NCBI GenBank assembly: GCA_937950315.1
Contig: CALFDU010000034.1
Coordinates: forward strand, 1-56,010
Reading direction: 5' to 3'
Source: an uncultured Saprospiraceae bacterium
GTDB taxonomy: Bacteria; Bacteroidota; Bacteroidia; Chitinophagales; Saprospiraceae
DNA: 56,010 nucleotides
The translations under genes and the position numbers were made by a program. Positions 1-8,520 of the stretch are shown here, one piece after another (position 1 is the first letter of the stretch; each line of letters opens with the position of its first letter). The notes under the pieces are model-generated. The model saw only the letters and a program-made list of their open reading frames with translations, had not been told where the DNA came from and did no database searches.

Positions 1-1128
1 GTGAATGTAGGTCACCCTGCATTGATGGCGGACGATAGCTTGATGATATTTTCAGTAGGTCCACATGGCAACTACGATAGTTACGATTTATATTATTCTA
101 GAAGGTTGCCTACTGGTTGGACCAAAGCGGCTTATTTACCAGGAGCAATTAATACGGCTGGTAACGAGAAGTTTCCAACGAGTGATCAGGATACCATGTA
201 TTTTTCAAGTGATGTAAGTTTTGGTTTGGGAGGTCTTGATATTTACAAAACCTATATTACATCTGATGGCTCTTTTTCGAATCCAGAATTATTGCCTGCG
301 CCAATCAATTCCGGAGCAGATGATTTCGGATTGGTAAGAACGTCTGTCAAAGGGAAAGATATCGTCGAGTCAGGAATTTTTACAAGTACTAGAGGAGCAG
401 GTGCCAACGATGAATTGGTTTTTTATGAAAGGATGAAACCTATTGTAGAAGAAGAAATTGATGAACCAGTTGAAGAAGAAAGAGTGGTCCGAGTATTTAT
501 TGCAGCTAAAGTGACAAACGAAAAAACCGGTGAAAATCTGAGCAAAGCCAAACTTAACTTTAATACGCTAGATGTACCAAATGCCTTAACGGATGGCAAA
601 GGAACTTTTGTTACTGAGGTGGAAATAAACAAGAATTATAAAATCAAAATAGACAAGGAAGGATTCTTTAGTAAGTCGGTTGATCTGAGTAGTTATTTGG
701 ATTTGGCCACGGTCAAAGGGTCTAGTAAGACGATAAATTTTGCTGTTAAGCTGATGCCCATAGAACTAGACAAGGAGGTTGTAATCGATAATATATTCTA
801 TGATTATGATAAGGCTGATATTCGTGAGGATGCCAAACCTCCATTGGATACCTTGGTTAATCTATTAAAAGAAAATCCGGCAATTACGATCGAGTTGGCT
901 TCGCATACGGATTGCAGGGGTGAAATTGACTACAATCTTAACTTGTCCGAACGCAGAGCCCTTTCGGCTGTTAAATATATGGTGAGCAAGGGTATAGCAG
1001 GCGAAAGACTAACATCTAGGGGTTATGGAGAGGGATTTCCCACCAATCCTTGTAATTGTGATGTAGATTGCTCTGAAACGGATCATCAAGCCAATAGACG
1101 GACTACCTTCAAGGTACTGGATTACTAG
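1..1128 (+). CDS. OmpA-family protein with PD40 propeller, 5' partial
   Basis: C-terminal 375 residues of a larger envelope protein; the reading frame is open at the left edge, so the GTG at base 1 is probably an internal codon. Residues 1-140 look like PD40/WD40-like propeller blades (DLYYS, TMYFSSD and GGLDIYKT motifs). Residues 165-250 resemble a carboxypeptidase-regulatory-like beta sandwich. Residues 258-375 form an OmpA peptidoglycan-binding domain with IELASHTDCRGE and a conserved NRRTTF near the end. In Bacteroidota this architecture is common in outer-membrane proteins anchored to peptidoglycan, some found with T9SS or gliding genes; which role applies here cannot be seen. The next gene has its own promoter. 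Confidence 0.85.
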   Translation: MNVGHPALMADDSLMIFSVGPHGNYDSYDLYYSRRLPTGWTKAAYLPGAINTAGNEKFPTSDQDTMYFSSDVSFGLGGLDIYKTYITSDGSFSNPELLPAPINSGADDFGLVRTSVKGKDIVESGIFTSTRGAGANDELVFYERMKPIVEEEIDEPVEEERVVRVFIAAKVTNEKTGENLSKAKLNFNTLDVPNALTDGKGTFVTEVEINKNYKIKIDKEGFFSKSVDLSSYLDLATVKGSSKTINFAVKLMPIELDKEVVIDNIFYDYDKADIREDAKPPLDTLVNLLKENPAITIELASHTDCRGEIDYNLNLSERRALSAVKYMVSKGIAGERLTSRGYGEGFPTNPCNCDVDCSETDHQANRRTTFKVLDY

Positions 1129-1141
1129 AATTAAAGCAGAA

Positions 1142-1172
1142 TTGTAGTGCAAGCATACAATGTGTATATTTG
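1142..1172 (+). promoter_or_regulatory. Bacteroidota-type promoter for the HU-CCDC81/SPOR gene
   Basis: TTG at 1142-1144, 20 nt spacer, then TATATTTG at 1165-1172. This matches the known Bacteroidota consensus TTG-N17-23-TAnnTTTG. Transcription should begin near 1179, about 15 nt before the ATG at 1194, which argues against starts further upstream. Confidence 0.6.
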
Positions 1173-1193
1173 TTTTCCGAACAAACCGATAAC

Positions 1194-2312
1194 ATGAAAA
1201 TTAATATAGCAAAACACCTATTGGAATTGCTGCTTGAACGAGGGGAGATCACGATCCCTGGCTTAGGTAAGTTTGCAGTGCAAAGCAATCCAGCGAGTTT
1301 TGGCGAAGGAAGAAAATCATTGCTTCCTCCGACCAAGGGTTTTCTATTTGATGAAAATCACAATTCGGAAGATGATGTTTTTAAGAATCATCTTATCAAT
1401 CATGAAAATATAACGGCCGAGCAAGCTGATCAATTTGTCTCTAAGTTCACAGCTAATGTCATGGAAGGCTTGATGGCCAACAAACCGGTCGAATTGGCTT
1501 ATATAGGCATCCTAAAAAGAGATGAGGCTAAAGGAACCTTAGACTTTTTACAGAATTCCTTGACGCTGGCAAAAATCAATCAAGGGCTTCCAGAAGTTGG
1601 GTTGCCTGATCCTAAATCAGTAGGATCTATACCAAAGAAAGATTTACCAGTTCCAGAGACTGTTCCTGCCAAAACTACAACGCCAGCAGATGCTAATAAG
1701 CAAAAAGAAAGTGAGCTTAAGGCTGAGCCAATCAAACAGAAGCCAGTTGAAGAAAAATCCCAACCAAAGCCAATGTATGATGAACCAAAAGAAAGAGGTT
1801 GTTGGCCTTGGATAGTGGGAGCCATATTGTTAATTGGAGCACTTTCCATATTGACTGTCAAAATGTGTTCTACGGATAATTCTGATGTCTATAAGTCAAT
1901 AGATTCTACACCTGTTGTCGAGGTTGAGAAAACAGGAAATGAAGAAGAAATGACTATCGGAAATGAAGCTGCTGTTATGGAGACCGATGATGCAGAAGCA
2001 GAACCAATTTCTGATCATCAAGAATCTAACGATGAGGAAGAAATTTTGTCAACTGTTGCTGCCAATGATTCATCTAATGACTGTATTGTGATCGTAGCTT
2101 CGATGCAGAATCAAAACAATATTGATCGATTGATCAAGAAAGTTCAAAGCAAAGGTTATCAACTTTATACCGAGTCGCATGGTGCATATACGAGAGTAGG
2201 GGTGAGTATCAATTGTAGTGATTTGCCAGGATCGTATAAGGAATACATACGCAATGTATCCAATGACTTTCAAGTAAATGCATGGTCCTTGAGTCCCGAA
2301 TTTCCTCAATAA
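1194..2312 (+). CDS. HU-CCDC81 and SPOR domain-containing protein
   Basis: About 372 residues. The start at 1194 (MKINIAKHLLELL) is chosen because an upstream in-frame start would lie inside the promoter -7 box. Residues 1-130 resemble the paired HU-like domains of the bacterial CCDC81 type (ITIPGLGKFAV). A low-complexity linker follows, then one membrane segment after a charged Pro/Lys-rich stretch (GCWPWIVGAILLIGALSI). The C-terminal part, after an acidic linker, has the look of a SPOR domain (DCIVIVASMQNQNN and GYQLYTES), a fold that binds denuded septal peptidoglycan. The likely role is in envelope or division-site biology, with the HU-like part in the cytoplasm; partners are unknown. Confidence 0.8.
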   Translation: MKINIAKHLLELLLERGEITIPGLGKFAVQSNPASFGEGRKSLLPPTKGFLFDENHNSEDDVFKNHLINHENITAEQADQFVSKFTANVMEGLMANKPVELAYIGILKRDEAKGTLDFLQNSLTLAKINQGLPEVGLPDPKSVGSIPKKDLPVPETVPAKTTTPADANKQKESELKAEPIKQKPVEEKSQPKPMYDEPKERGCWPWIVGAILLIGALSILTVKMCSTDNSDVYKSIDSTPVVEVEKTGNEEEMTIGNEAAVMETDDAEAEPISDHQESNDEEEILSTVAANDSSNDCIVIVASMQNQNNIDRLIKKVQSKGYQLYTESHGAYTRVGVSINCSDLPGSYKEYIRNVSNDFQVNAWSLSPEFPQ

Positions 2313-2315
2313 AAA

Positions 2316-2347
2316 AAAGCTATTTTGATAGGTATCAAAATAGCTTT
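2316..2347. terminator. bidirectional intrinsic terminator
   Basis: A near-perfect inverted repeat with 15-base arms (2316-2330 and 2333-2347) lies just after the stop at 2310-2312, with A-rich and T-rich flanks. It lies between two convergent genes and can serve both strands. Confidence 0.75.
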
Positions 2348-2371
2348 AAGTAAGTTGGTTAATTTATTTTT

Positions 2372-3742
2372 TTAGAAGCATCCCAAATCAACTTGCGATT
2401 GATAATCCGCATTAGGGAAACACTGGCCAGAGCCAACTTCTGTAGGTGCGTATCTTTGAAGGTCTGGATCTCTTAAGCTGTATTCAAGAAACTGAACCAA
2501 GTTTTGTTTTTCAATAACCGTTAAGTTTAAAGGCTTAAACTTAGATGAAAGACTTTCTACTGGTACATTGTCATTTTCTTTGACACCATCATTAAAGTAT
2601 TCCACCAAGTTTTCTAAGCTTCTTACGCTTGAGCCATGAAAGTAAAAAGGCGAATCTTTCATGTTGTACACTTGGGGTACTTTGAATCTAAACATATCTT
2701 CATCGCGTTCTGTGAATCCACCTCTTCCAAAGTTTCTGAAGTCCGTAGCAGAAGAGCTGTGCGAAGGAGTCTGATACATATCTTTTACTCCCAAGGCATG
2801 AAATTCATTTGAGCCTAGGTTTTGATTGTAGTGACAAGTAGAGCAGTTGGCTTTGCCAAAGAATAGAAGGGCTCCTTGTTTTTCGTCATAGGACATTGCG
2901 TCATAATCACCTTTCAACCATTCTTGGAATGGTGCTTTGTTAGAATATAAAGTTCTTAAATAGGCAGAAAGAGCTAGAGCCAATGTTCTTTTATTGTATC
3001 TCTCACTTTCGTCAATTTCAGGAAAAGCTTCATCAAATAGGGCAGTGTAGCCAAACTCATCTGCCATTTCTTTGTCGATGTTAAACCTATGAGAATCGAC
3101 ACCTTCAATATTTTGAGCTTCCATGGCAAAAAGGTTTTCATGATTGACATGGGTGCCTTTTTCCTCGCTCCACAGATGTTCTGTTCCTACATTGGCATCA
3201 TTTGCTCCAAATTGTCCATTCCAAAATGTATTTTTTACAAAGGCAACATTCAGCAAAGAAAGTGCTCTAGCATCTTGTGTGTCTAGTTCATCTTCGTCAT
3301 AATCTTGACTCTTAAGTCTGTTTTCACCATTCACTCCAAATCCAACTCCACCATCTGCAATTCCTTGATGCGTACCTGGTCTAAAACCAGCTTCTGGAAC
3401 ATGGCAAGAAGCACATGAATAAGTACCTACTCCTGATTCGTAAATGGCATCAACAGCAATACCTGTATCGTAAAATAAGAATTTACCTAGTTCAACCTTG
3501 GCTGGGTTAAGTGGGTTGTTCGGATCTTGAATGATGTTTTCTAGATCGTTTTCATCGGGTAATATGTAAAAGTTTATATCGGGTGTACCGTTTGCAAAAT
3601 CTGCTGAGGCTTTTATCGCTTCTTTTAATTCGTAATCCAATTCATTGGTCCCTGGAAGAACTGTATTTGTGCAAGAAGGTAATGCAACTATAAAAACTAT
3701 AACCAATGTGGCAAAAAGCGTGTTTTTACTCATTAAACTCAT
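2372..3742 (-). CDS. cytochrome c peroxidase/MauG-family lipoprotein
   Basis: 456 residues. The N-terminus is a lipoprotein signal with Cys24 after VALPS, so the protein should be anchored in the envelope. Two heme c motifs are visible, CASCH at 110-114 and CSTCH at about 300-304, the arrangement of diheme cytochrome c peroxidases and MauG-like enzymes. The family reduces hydrogen peroxide or oxidises other substrates with electrons from a small cytochrome or quinol pathway. The substrate here cannot be read from sequence; the insertions common in Bacteroidota members leave room for a non-peroxidase role. A second ATG lies three codons in (MSK). The gene appears monocistronic and converges on the preceding gene. 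Confidence 0.85.
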   Translation of the reverse strand: MSLMSKNTLFATLVIVFIVALPSCTNTVLPGTNELDYELKEAIKASADFANGTPDINFYILPDENDLENIIQDPNNPLNPAKVELGKFLFYDTGIAVDAIYESGVGTYSCASCHVPEAGFRPGTHQGIADGGVGFGVNGENRLKSQDYDEDELDTQDARALSLLNVAFVKNTFWNGQFGANDANVGTEHLWSEEKGTHVNHENLFAMEAQNIEGVDSHRFNIDKEMADEFGYTALFDEAFPEIDESERYNKRTLALALSAYLRTLYSNKAPFQEWLKGDYDAMSYDEKQGALLFFGKANCSTCHYNQNLGSNEFHALGVKDMYQTPSHSSSATDFRNFGRGGFTERDEDMFRFKVPQVYNMKDSPFYFHGSSVRSLENLVEYFNDGVKENDNVPVESLSSKFKPLNLTVIEKQNLVQFLEYSLRDPDLQRYAPTEVGSGQCFPNADYQSQVDLGCF

Positions 3743-3964
3743 CTATTCTATAAATATTTCAACTACAAAAATGTACAATTAGCTAATCTAATTATCTGCT
3801 CTAACTCCAAATATAATACCAAAACGTAATATGAATGGCGTATCTTAGCACCTAATTTAAAACGACGCAAAATTAAAAATGTGTCGTGACAAAGACGAAA
3901 TATTTAATTATAATATCTGTCGATTACTAGAATAACCGTCAAAAACAAGAAAAAAATAGATTCG

Positions 3965-4876
3965 ATGAAGAAAAATGCAACATTATTGGTTTTAGCTGCA
4001 GGAATGGGAAGTAGATATGGAGGACTAAAGCAGCTGGATGGATTTGGACCAAATGGAGAAACGATTATTGATTATTCTCTTTATGATGCTATAAATGCAG
4101 GCTTTACCAAAGTGGTATTCATCATCAGAGAAAGCTTTAGAGAAGATTTTGAGAATGTTTTTAGGCCAAAGTTAGAGGGTAAGATTGAGGTAGAATTTGT
4201 TGCGCAGAATCTTTCAGATTTGCCGGAAGGCTATGAATTGCCAGAAGCAAGGGAGAAGCCATGGGGAACAGGCCATGCGGTTCTAGTTGCGAAAGATGTA
4301 ATTGATGGTCCTTTCGCGATTATCAATGCCGATGATTATTACGGACAAAGCTCCTATTCGACATTGATAGACTTCTTTGCCGATGAAAGTGATCCGAACT
4401 ATTGCATTGTTGGTTATTTGTTGAAGAACACTTTGTCGGATCATGGAGATGTGAATCGAGGAGTATGTATGCAGGATGAAGAAGGATATCTTGAGAAAAT
4501 TGTAGAAACACTTAAGATTTCCAAACATGATTCAAATGGCACTGGAATCTTTACAAATGATCAGGGAGAGCAAGAAAAATTAGCTCCGGAGACTCTGGTA
4601 TCGATGAATATGTTTGGTTTCAAGAATGATTTCTTTGAAGTAGGAGGAAACTACTTCAAGACTTTTTTGGATGAGTCTTTGTTGATTCCTAAATCCGAAT
4701 TTTTTATCCCATTGGTTCTGGATAAAATGATCAATGCAGGAGAAAAGAGGGTGAAGGTGCTTACTTCAGATTCTGATTGGTTTGGTGTAACTTATAAGGA
4801 AGACAAACCGCATGTAGTTGAAAAAATCAACAAATTACTGGCTGAAGGTAGGTACCCTGCTAATCTTTGGGCTTAA
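3965..4876 (+). CDS. sugar nucleotidyltransferase (NTP_transferase family)
   Basis: 303 residues, cytoplasmic. The N-terminus has the nucleotide-binding signature of sugar-1-phosphate nucleotidyltransferases (LAAGMGSRYGGLKQ). A metal-binding Asp pair is seen in INADDYYG and a substrate loop in KPWGTGHAV. Members make NDP-sugars such as UDP- or dTDP-glucose; this one is longer than RmlA and lacks left-handed beta-helix repeats, and the exact sugar cannot be assigned. The gene stands alone, divergent from the peroxidase-like gene across 222 bp. Downstream lies a structured region (4894-5000). Confidence 0.8.
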   Translation: MKKNATLLVLAAGMGSRYGGLKQLDGFGPNGETIIDYSLYDAINAGFTKVVFIIRESFREDFENVFRPKLEGKIEVEFVAQNLSDLPEGYELPEAREKPWGTGHAVLVAKDVIDGPFAIINADDYYGQSSYSTLIDFFADESDPNYCIVGYLLKNTLSDHGDVNRGVCMQDEEGYLEKIVETLKISKHDSNGTGIFTNDQGEQEKLAPETLVSMNMFGFKNDFFEVGGNYFKTFLDESLLIPKSEFFIPLVLDKMINAGEKRVKVLTSDSDWFGVTYKEDKPHVVEKINKLLAEGRYPANLWA

Positions 4877-4893
4877 AATAGGGTAAAAAAAAA

Positions 4894-4918
4894 GAAGCCA
4901 CCCGGGTGGGTGAGCTTC
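4894..4918 (-). terminator. GC-rich hairpin, terminator-like on the minus strand
   Basis: Arms GAAGC-CACCC and GGGTG-A-GCTTC pair with one bulged A around a GGGT loop. On the plus strand an A-tract precedes the hairpin; on the minus strand the same tract becomes a T-run after it, so it could end transcripts coming from the minus-strand gene that stops at 5067. It is also the first of three hairpins in a structured stretch described under findings. Confidence 0.45.
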
Positions 4919-4931
4919 TCCTCAAACCAAT

Positions 4932-5000
4932 ATGAAAAAACTACTTCCGCTTTTAAGACGGAAATTCTTCTTTGAAGTCATCTTTTTAATTGTTAAATAG
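4932..5000 (+). CDS. possible 22-codon small ORF in a structured region
   Basis: ATG at 4932 opens 22 codons ending in TAG at 4998-5000. The predicted peptide begins MKKLLPLLRRKFFF and ends EVIFLIVK, so it is basic and hydrophobic. Two short hairpins overlap it (TTCCG/CGGAA near 4944-4962, CTTC/GAAG near 4967-4977). It follows the GC-rich hairpin by 13 nt. It may instead be part of a non-coding structured RNA; nothing in the sequence proves translation. Confidence 0.25.
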   Translation: MKKLLPLLRRKFFFEVIFLIVK

Positions 5001-5066
5001 CTGACAACATAATATTAACGTAAAAATAGAGAAGAAGTATATAAGAAATGATTAATTATCTGTTAA

Positions 5067-5909
5067 TTAATCTATAGCGACATGAGGGTTGATAGCATAT
5101 CTGCCTCTCTCATTGAGGTAAAGTTCGCCTAATTGATGGATTGGGTCATGTTCAAATACAATCAAAGCCTTTTCTTGACTAAGTACCAAGTCGTAAAATG
5201 CTTTTCTTTCTTCCATGGACTTCAGCGGTCTGATATCATAACTCATAACATAGGGTAGACGCACATGATGCATCGATGGTAACAAATCTGCTGGAAAATA
5301 GAGTTTTGTCCCATTATCTAGGGTTATTTCAGGAACCATCATAGCCTCAGTGTGTCCGTAATAGAACCTCATTGTAATGCCAGGCAACCATTCATAACCC
5401 TGAATGGTGGGAATGAATTTCAATAAGCCTTGATCTTTTAGGGGCACAAAGTTTTCTTTAAGAAAAGAAGCTTTTTCTCTTGGATTGGGAGTATAAGCCC
5501 AGTTAAAATGCTGTTCATTGGACCAATAAGTCGCATTTGGAAAAGTAGGAAGTATGTTGCCTTCTTGGTCATTATACAAAGCACCACCGCAGTGATCAAA
5601 ATGTAAGTGTGTCAATAAGACGTCAGTTATGGTTGTCGGATCTAGGATTCCATCTTCAATATTCTGATGAATATCTCCATCGTGCGGATGAAAATGTGAA
5701 AGAAACTTTGCTCCTTGCTTTCTACCTATTCCAGAATCAATCAAAATTTTTCGATCACCAGTTTCAACGATGATCAGTCTTGTGGCCCAGGTGCACATGT
5801 TGTTTTCGTCAGCTGGATTTTGTTTGTTCCACATTGATTTAGGTACGACGCCAAACATAGCGCCTCCATCTAGTTTGAACTTGCCGGATTCTAAAATCGA
5901 TACCTTCAT
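5067..5909 (-). CDS. metallo-beta-lactamase-fold hydrolase
   Basis: 280 residues, no signal peptide. The zinc signature HLHFDH is at 101-106, preceded by ILIDSGIG, with later ligands suggested in YGHTEAMM, FPADLLP and FEHDP. The family hydrolyses esters, lactones or thioesters with one or two metal ions; the pattern resembles the AHL-lactonase-like subgroup, but a lactone substrate is only a guess. Its ATG overlaps the ribH stop by one base, so it is probably translated as part of the TPR-ribH transcript. Confidence 0.8.
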   Translation of the reverse strand: MKVSILESGKFKLDGGAMFGVVPKSMWNKQNPADENNMCTWATRLIIVETGDRKILIDSGIGRKQGAKFLSHFHPHDGDIHQNIEDGILDPTTITDVLLTHLHFDHCGGALYNDQEGNILPTFPNATYWSNEQHFNWAYTPNPREKASFLKENFVPLKDQGLLKFIPTIQGYEWLPGITMRFYYGHTEAMMVPEITLDNGTKLYFPADLLPSMHHVRLPYVMSYDIRPLKSMEERKAFYDLVLSQEKALIVFEHDPIHQLGELYLNERGRYAINPHVAID

Positions 5910-6418
5910 TAGTAGCCGATTTTTGAAGCCGGTTCAGTCAGTGATTTTTTGAGGGCAATCATTTCTAGCACTGTTGCTGCTGCTTCATGTCCTTTGTTGC
6001 CATGCTTTCCACCTGATCTATCAAGTGCTTGTTGCATGTCGTTAGGTGTCAGCAGACCAAAAGTACATGGCTTACCAGAAACCAATGAAAGTTGCGTAAG
6101 GCCATTTGCGACAGCGTTATTGATATACTCGTTGTGGCTGGTTTCCCCTTTGATTACACAACCTAGTGCAATGATCCCATCAAATGATTCAGTTTGTAAA
6201 AGCATTTTGGATGCAACTGTTAATTCAAAAGCCCCAGGCACTTGTATGACTTTGATGTTGTCTTCTTTTACCCCAGCTTCTATTAAGGTTTGTTTTGATC
6301 CTGATAATAGGGCTGAAGTAATTTCTTCATTCCATCTAGCAACAGCAATTCCAATTTTATAAGATTGGCCATCAGGCAATTCAGCATGGTCCGATAAGTT
6401 TGTTTTCTTCTTGGTCAT
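5909..6418 (-). CDS. ribH: 6,7-dimethyl-8-ribityllumazine synthase
   Basis: 169 residues from the ATG at 6418 (MTKKKTNL); the frame also extends to a TTG at 6424. It condenses 5-amino-6-ribitylaminouracil with 3,4-dihydroxy-2-butanone 4-phosphate, the penultimate step of riboflavin synthesis. Family motifs are clear: GIAVARWNEEIT near the N-terminus, the phosphate-binding ALGCVIKGETSHNEY and GLLTPND. The length is normal. It sits 66 bp downstream of the TPR gene, with the terminator-like hairpin at 6432-6461 between them, and touches the hydrolase gene. A TPR gene next to ribH is a recurring Bacteroidota arrangement as I recall it. Confidence 0.93.
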   Translation of the reverse strand: MTKKKTNLSDHAELPDGQSYKIGIAVARWNEEITSALLSGSKQTLIEAGVKEDNIKVIQVPGAFELTVASKMLLQTESFDGIIALGCVIKGETSHNEYINNAVANGLTQLSLVSGKPCTFGLLTPNDMQQALDRSGGKHGNKGHEAAATVLEMIALKKSLTEPASKIGY

Positions 6419-6431
6419 GCCCAAAAATAAG

Positions 6432-6461
6432 AAAAGCCTACATCATGAGATGCAGGCTTTT
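6432..6461 (-). terminator. intrinsic terminator or attenuator between the TPR gene and ribH
   Basis: Stem of 13 pairs with one G-U wobble on the minus strand (arms AAAAGCCTGCATC and GATGTAGGCTTTT, loop TCAT), ending in a T-run. On the plus strand the same pair is an A-C mismatch, which supports minus-strand function. It would separate or attenuate ribH expression from the upstream TPR gene. Confidence 0.65.
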
Positions 6462-6484
6462 CTATTATTATTTCTTTAATTTGT

Positions 6485-7216
6485 TTATTGCACTTGAGCA
6501 ATAAATCTATCAATATCGGCTCCTTGCGAAGATTCGCCATATTTTTCTTTGATCTTGGTATAAGCAGCCAGTGCTGCTGCGTTGTTGTTGTTTCTTTGGT
6601 GAAGCATCCCTGCTTTTTTCCAATAGTAAGGACTTAAAAAGTCGTTGTCTTCAGTTGCTGCCGCTTTTTCATATAAACTTACAGCTTTGTCTAAATTGCC
6701 GTCTTCTGCATATGCATCTCCCAAAGCACCCCATTTGGTTATAGAAGTCACTTCATCATGCGCTTTGTACGCTTCTAAATAGCTAATGGCATCTTTGTGT
6801 CTTCCAAGATTCAAGTAACTTACTCCTGCATAATATTTGGCCAAGTTTCCAGCCTTAGTACCATTGTACTTGTCAATTACATCTAAGAAACCATCAAATC
6901 CACCTCCAGGATTCTCTAGTGCCAAAGCAAAAGAATCTCTTGCAAACTGTGCCTCTGCTTTGTAGATGGCATTGGCTGCTGCCTTTTCTTTCGGGTTTTT
7001 GAAAGCGTACTTGTAAATGAAGAAAGCAGCTACTATCAAGGCAATTATACCTGCAAGTGCGATTAACTTCATTTTACCATCATCCTTTAAGGATGTGGTA
7101 GAGCCTACAGAAGTTGTTTCATTTTGTACTTCTACAGTTCCTTCTGATGCTTCAGAATCTTGTCTTACTATTGATGCCTCGTCTTTGGGCGTGAATGTTT
7201 TTCTTCTCTTTGCCAT
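6485..7216 (-). CDS. membrane-anchored tetratricopeptide repeat protein
   Basis: 243 residues from the ATG at 7216 (MAKRRKTF); the longer in-frame start at 7243 falls in the probable -7 box. An acidic, Ser/Thr-rich cytoplasmic tail leads to one membrane segment (LIALAGIIALIVAAFFIYKY) and then a helical domain with TPR-like repeats (YYAGVSYLNLGRHKDAISYLEA, shown by AKYYAGVSYLNLG; WGALGDAYAEDGNLDKAVSL). The topology resembles YfgM-like TPR_21 proteins, which help proteins cross or fold outside the inner membrane. That role is inferred from architecture only. It lies between pdhA and ribH on the same strand. Confidence 0.75.
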   Translation of the reverse strand: MAKRRKTFTPKDEASIVRQDSEASEGTVEVQNETTSVGSTTSLKDDGKMKLIALAGIIALIVAAFFIYKYAFKNPKEKAAANAIYKAEAQFARDSFALALENPGGGFDGFLDVIDKYNGTKAGNLAKYYAGVSYLNLGRHKDAISYLEAYKAHDEVTSITKWGALGDAYAEDGNLDKAVSLYEKAAATEDNDFLSPYYWKKAGMLHQRNNNNAAALAAYTKIKEKYGESSQGADIDRFIAQVQ

Positions 7217-7240
7217 TATGTGCTTATTCCAAAATTTGGG

Positions 7241-7248
7241 CAAAAATA
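7241..7248 (-). promoter_or_regulatory. -7 element upstream of the TPR gene
   Basis: The minus strand reads TATTTTTG from 7248 to 7241, matching TAnnTTTG, about 25 bases upstream of the ATG at 7216. No TTG is seen at the usual -33 distance, so the call rests on one box. Confidence 0.4.
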
Positions 7249-7346
7249 AGTAAACTTAGGGGCTATTGTAATAATTTGACCCTAAAAATTACTTTTTAGC
7301 GGATATATATCATGGACGAGGGCTTGTAAAGAATAAATAAGTCCAA

Positions 7347-8390
7347 TTAGTCCATAATAAATGGATAATCCTTTTGAACATAATTATCGTTGTAAAGATC
7401 AGAAGCCAATGGTAGCGGGCTTTCATCAGCAAATTTCATTGCTGCTGCGATTTCCGTTTCAATGTCTGCTTTGATCTTATCGATTTCTGCTTGAGTCGCA
7501 ATTTTATTATCAATGATGTTCTTTTCGGTGATATTGATAGGATCTTTCTCTTTGTAGGCATTTAATTCGTCCTTAGATCTGTATTTTCCAGGATCAGATA
7601 CTGAATGACCTTTGTATCTGTAGGTTTTAATTTCTAGGAAATAGGGTCCTTTTCCAGCTCTGATATGTGCAGCAGCTCTTTCGATGCCTTCATGTACTGA
7701 TTCTGGTCTCATTCCATCAATGGCCTCAGATGGCATATCAAATGCTGACCCAATTCTGTACATTTCGGTTACATTACTGGTTCTTTCTACAGATGTTCCC
7801 ATCGCATAACCGTTGTTTTCTACTACAAATAGTACGGGTAGTTTCCAAGTCATTGCCATGTTGAATGATTCATACAAAGCACCTTGTCTAGCAGCTCCAT
7901 CACCAAACATGGTCATAGAAATGTTGTCAGTACCTCTGTATTTTTCTGCAAATCCAATTCCAGCTCCGATTGGAATCTGAGCTCCAACGATCCCATTTCC
8001 TCCAAAATAGTTGTGTTCCTTTGAAAAGAAGTGCATTGAACCACCTTTTCCCTTCACACAACCTGTTGATTTTCCGTACAATTCAGCCATACAACTGTTA
8101 GAATCTAATCCTCTAGCTAAGGCTACACCGTGTTGTCTGTAAGCAGTTACCAATTTATCTTCAGGTCTTAAAGCCGTTGCAATTCCTCCAGCAATGGCTT
8201 CTTGGCCAATATATACATGGCAAAAACCTCTGATTTTTTGGAGTGAATAAGCATATAATGCTTGTTCTTCAAATCTTCTCACTCGGAACATTACTTCAAA
8301 CCATTTTAAGTAAGTCTCTTTACTGTGTTGCTTACCACTTGTTGAAGATGAGGTTCCGTTGCTACTTTTCTTTGCTATTGTTTCTGCCAT
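7347..8390 (-). CDS. pdhA: pyruvate dehydrogenase E1 component, alpha subunit
   Basis: 347 residues. The alpha subunit of the thiamine-diphosphate E1 enzyme decarboxylates pyruvate and passes the acetyl group to the E2 lipoyl domain. The ThDP/Mg motif starts with GDGAARQG at 163-170 and ends with the Asn pair at 192-193; KGKGGSMH and the phosphorylation-loop-like YRYKGHSVSDPGKYR are also present. Length suits the alpha/beta heterotetramer type, so a separate E1 beta gene should exist outside the window. The N-terminus has a 20-residue Ser/Thr/Lys-rich extension before the conserved part. A related branched-chain 2-oxoacid E1 is the main alternative. Confidence 0.88.
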   Translation of the reverse strand: MAETIAKKSSNGTSSSTSGKQHSKETYLKWFEVMFRVRRFEEQALYAYSLQKIRGFCHVYIGQEAIAGGIATALRPEDKLVTAYRQHGVALARGLDSNSCMAELYGKSTGCVKGKGGSMHFFSKEHNYFGGNGIVGAQIPIGAGIGFAEKYRGTDNISMTMFGDGAARQGALYESFNMAMTWKLPVLFVVENNGYAMGTSVERTSNVTEMYRIGSAFDMPSEAIDGMRPESVHEGIERAAAHIRAGKGPYFLEIKTYRYKGHSVSDPGKYRSKDELNAYKEKDPINITEKNIIDNKIATQAEIDKIKADIETEIAAAMKFADESPLPLASDLYNDNYVQKDYPFIMD

Positions 8391-8520
8391 TTTTCTTTAT
8401 TTCAGTGCGTAAATTTAAGAAAATTCTCCTTTTGATGTGTGTTATAAGTACCTCAATTAGACATTTGTTTAAAAGCAATGGTGCCAACATTTGTTCTTAA
8501 AAGCTTAATTTCGGCTTTAG

